A stretch of DNA of 32,126 nucleotides, from assembly GCA_015520145.1 (NCBI GenBank), contig WAQR01000125.1:1-32126 (forward strand). The letters run 5' to 3'. Every line of letters begins with the position of its first letter. Positions within the stretch are counted from its first letter, which is position 1. Source of the DNA: Candidatus Hydrothermarchaeota archaeon. GTDB lineage: Archaea > Hydrothermarchaeota > Hydrothermarchaeia > Hydrothermarchaeales > WAQR01. A program made the position numbers and the translations under genes. Under the pieces are notes generated by a model. It worked only from the letters and a program-made list of their open reading frames with translations. It did not search any database and was not told where the DNA came from. Below, piece by piece: positions 30,060 through 32,126 of the stretch.

Positions 30060-31769
30060 TTACTCCATATACCCGCCTTCTTCGGCAGAAGATGCATGTC
30101 TGGTATAAAGTCCTAAAAGCCCGCTCTCATATTTTCTTGGAGGTGGCTTAAAGATAGATAACCGTTCATTTATTATCCCTGATACCTCCTCCTTTGAGAG
30201 TCTCTCTCCACCAGCCCCTATCATATCAAGCCTCTTTTTAGTCAGGTCGATGTGGATAATGTCGTCATCCTCTATCACCGCCAGCACGCCACCTGCCATT
30301 GCCTCAGGCGATATATGACCTATGCACGGCCCGCGGGTTGCACCTGAAAATCTCCCATCGGTTAAAATGGCAACGCTGGTATTGAACCTTTCATCAGACG
30401 ATATCGCTTCAGTAACATAGTACTGCTCTGGCATCCCGTTTGCCTTTGGACCTTCATAACGGATGATTATACACTCCCCACCCCGGATTCTTCCTTCAAA
30501 TATCGCATCTAGCGCATCCTTCTGGGAATCGAATACCCTTGCATGACCTGTGAAGCTGAACATCATTTTATCCACAGCAGAACATTTAACGATACCAGTA
30601 CCTATATTGCCCATTAGAACGACAATTGCACCTGACTCTGCTATCGGGGCATCTGCGGTCTTTATCACGTCTTTGACCGCCAATCCGTAATTTTCCAAAA
30701 ACACCTGCCTCTTTTTGAAAAACCCTGTCCTTTCAAGTTCCTCCAGATTTTCGCCTGTCGTTTTCCCGGTTACGGTCAGACAATCCAGGTTCAGATACTC
30801 TCGAAGCTCCAGCATGACCCTCTGGACACCGCCTGCAAACCACAGACGGGTGGCAGGATGTTCCCCTGACGGGCGCACATTGACAATAAACGGCACCTCG
30901 TCGTTTATCCTCGATACGGTCTTTAGGGAAAACTTCAACCCACACTCCCTCATTATTGCAGGCAGGTGAAGCAGCGCATTGGTAGAGCCGCCTATTGCAG
31001 CATGGACTATCATCGCGTTTTCAAACGCTTCTTTTGTCAGTATCCTGTCTGCGGTCAGTTTTTCATCGATTAGCTCGACAACCCTGCACCCGGCATCCTG
31101 TGCCAGCCTCCGTATCTCGAAACTTGTGGCAGGACACACAGCCGATGTCGGGAGAGCCAGGCCCAGTACCTCTGCCAGACTCTGCATTGTAAGTGCAGTA
31201 CCTAAAAAAGCACAGGTACCGCAGGTCGGGCAGGCATGCTCCCTGAGGAAATTGTACTCCTCCTCACCGATCTCTCTGCGCCTCAGTTTCGAGTATATTG
31301 TCCCGACCTGTTCGAGGGTTATTGTCCACTGGTCCATCACCCCTCCTGGCACGAAAACTGTCGGCATCTTCAGCCTGGCAGCCGCGACCAGATGTGCAGG
31401 TACAGACTTGTCGCACCCGGAAATCAGAACCATACCGTCAAAGTGCCCTGCCATGGCATGGAACTCAACCGCGCCTGCTATTATCTCCCTGCTCAAAAGC
31501 GAATAGTTCATTCCACTGCTCCCCTGGGCGATCCCGTCGCAGATGTCTGTGCAGAAATACTTCAGCGGAGCACCGCCGCTTTCATATATCCCGCGTTTTG
31601 CAGATTTTATCAGTGTGTCAAGGTGTATACTGCCGGGATGGGATTCCCCGTAAACGCTTTCAACCAGTATGCTGGGCTTGGTGAGGTCACGCGTGGAGCG
31701 GCCGCATGCAAGTCTTAGCGGATCGATTTCCGGCCATATTTCACGCATGACCTGACTTTGTAATTCCAT
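30060..31769 (-). CDS. ilvD: IlvD/Edd family dehydratase (dihydroxy-acid dehydratase-like)
   Basis: In valine and isoleucine synthesis IlvD dehydrates 2,3-dihydroxy acids using an Fe-S cluster. The 569-residue protein keeps the family frame: SHPGSIHLDT, TDICDGIAQG, SGCDKSVPAHLVAAARL (Cys119), GGSTNALLHLPAI and TDGRFSGATRGPCIGHISPE. It is not a standard member. The cluster region reads ACPTCGTCAFLGTALTMQSL rather than ACGGMYTANTM, and the middle of the protein is divergent. It overlaps the upstream cimA end (TAATG), so the two are translationally coupled, which favours a branched-chain amino-acid role. A sugar-acid dehydratase role is less likely but possible. Confidence 0.75.
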   Translation of the reverse strand: MELQSQVMREIWPEIDPLRLACGRSTRDLTKPSILVESVYGESHPGSIHLDTLIKSAKRGIYESGGAPLKYFCTDICDGIAQGSSGMNYSLLSREIIAGAVEFHAMAGHFDGMVLISGCDKSVPAHLVAAARLKMPTVFVPGGVMDQWTITLEQVGTIYSKLRRREIGEEEYNFLREHACPTCGTCAFLGTALTMQSLAEVLGLALPTSAVCPATSFEIRRLAQDAGCRVVELIDEKLTADRILTKEAFENAMIVHAAIGGSTNALLHLPAIMRECGLKFSLKTVSRINDEVPFIVNVRPSGEHPATRLWFAGGVQRVMLELREYLNLDCLTVTGKTTGENLEELERTGFFKKRQVFLENYGLAVKDVIKTADAPIAESGAIVVLMGNIGTGIVKCSAVDKMMFSFTGHARVFDSQKDALDAIFEGRIRGGECIIIRYEGPKANGMPEQYYVTEAISSDERFNTSVAILTDGRFSGATRGPCIGHISPEAMAGGVLAVIEDDDIIHIDLTKKRLDMIGAGGERLSKEEVSGIINERLSIFKPPPRKYESGLLGLYTRHASSAEEGGYME

Positions 31770-32126
31770 TATACTTTTTCCTTCATAACCTTCATAAGTT
31801 TGTATTCATAGCTGTCTGCAAGTGCCAGCCAGCTTGCTTCGATAATGTTCTCTGAGACCCCGACAGTACCCCAGGAGGATCTGTCATCACTGGACTGGAT
31901 AAGAACCCTGACCCTGGCGGCAGTACCCTCTTTCTCGTCAAGTACCCTGACCTTATAATCGGTTAAATATGTGTCCTTTATCTCGGGATAAAACTTTTCC
32001 AGCGCCTTTCGAAATGCGTTGTCAAGTGCATTTACCGGACCGTTACCTTCTGCTGCGGTATGCTCCTTTTTACCATCGACAACGACCTTGACCGTGGCTT
32101 CTGAAATCAGTTTGTTTTCCCTGGTA
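31769..32126 (-). CDS. cimA: Citramalate synthase (TIGR00977 type), C-terminal part, runs off the right edge
   Basis: The last 119 codons are in the window; the start lies beyond base 32126. CimA condenses acetyl-CoA and pyruvate to (R)-citramalate, opening the pyruvate route to 2-oxobutyrate and isoleucine. The visible part is the regulatory C-terminal domain: EATVKVVVDGKKEHTAAEGN, then GPVNALDNAFRKALEKFYPE, DYKVRVLDEKEGTAARVRVL and WGTVGVSENIIEASWLALAD. This is the wording of TIGR00977 proteins, known from Geobacter-like bacteria and some archaea, and differs from the archaeal LeuA at 9312-10871. Its TAA overlaps the ilvD ATG by one base. Confidence 0.9.
   Translation of the reverse strand, partial: TRENKLISEATVKVVVDGKKEHTAAEGNGPVNALDNAFRKALEKFYPEIKDTYLTDYKVRVLDEKEGTAARVRVLIQSSDDRSSWGTVGVSENIIEASWLALADSYEYKLMKVMKEKV

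Noticed and set aside
30060..31769. Idea that the IlvD had lost a cluster cysteine because SHPGSIHL has no Cys
   Set aside because: Standard 4Fe-4S type IlvD proteins have PGHIHL at this place, so the Gly is normal; only the 2Fe-2S type has Cys here.
1..32126. CRISPR arrays, prophage or toxin-antitoxin and defence modules
   Set aside because: No regularly spaced repeats with unique spacers, no phage structural or integrase genes and no nuclease-antitoxin pairs are visible; the RHH protein has no adjacent toxin.

Overview
The window reads as a stretch of archaeal chromosome, most likely from a Euryarchaeota/Halobacteriota lineage related to methanogens or anaerobic alkane/methane oxidisers. 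That placement is an inference from gene content; no methanogenesis marker lies in the window. The archaeal signature genes are deoxyhypusine synthase, primase small subunit PriS, Dph2 of diphthamide synthesis, an Elp3 tRNA acetyltransferase, archaeal-type LeuA, AMP phosphorylase, DUF1616, KaiC-like ATPases and a histidine kinase with a DIMHHDxLNP-type H-box. Many genes have a TATA-like box 24-30 bases before the start codon, as expected for leaderless archaeal transcripts. Others have GGTGA or GGAGG ribosome-binding sites.

Layout. 1-1764 (minus): the 5' part of dys, dapB and a ribbon-helix-helix protein. 1980-5810 (plus): a DUF1616 membrane protein, an M24 peptidase, larC, a remnant of a ketopantoate-reductase C-terminus and a small Cys-rich protein. 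5822-10871 (minus): tRNA-Gly(TCC), an archaeal ornithine cyclodeaminase-family enzyme, priS, an APH-like kinase and leuA. 11247-15409 (plus): an HPr-kinase-like P-loop protein, a 40-aa zinc-ribbon protein, two single-domain KaiC-like ATPases flanking an orphan trpA, and a transposase scrap. 15465-17862 (minus): an Lrp-like regulator and elp3. 17941-21710 (plus): a second transposase scrap, a PfkB-family kinase, dph2 and the bifunctional NAD(P)HX repair enzyme. 21795-22892 (minus): an MFS transporter. 23286-26330: a HAD phosphatase, a wHTH/zinc protein on minus, a glutaredoxin and AMP phosphorylase. 26366-28232 (minus): a PAS-PAS histidine kinase and its response regulator. 28466-30010 (plus): an acylphosphatase/coiled-coil fusion and tatC. 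30060-32126 (minus): an IlvD-family dehydratase and the 3' part of a TIGR00977-type citramalate synthase.

The genes are mainly housekeeping. They cover amino-acid synthesis (dapB, leuA, cimA-ilvD, trpA), translation-linked modification (dys, dph2, elp3, tRNA-Gly), replication priming, metabolite repair, AMP salvage and protein export. A signalling layer is added by the KaiC-like ATPases, the two-component pair, the Lrp-like and RHH regulators and the HprK-like protein.

I did not find a clearly new multi-gene system. The most unusual signals lie between genes. Short direct duplications recur (8-31 bp units, including three arrays of exactly four 10- or 11-bp units). A 21-bp palindrome, TATA box and long hairpin are lined up before the HAD gene. 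A strong ribosome-binding site drives a 10-codon ORF that overlaps the leuA start. There are also three gene scraps, two of them transposase ends.
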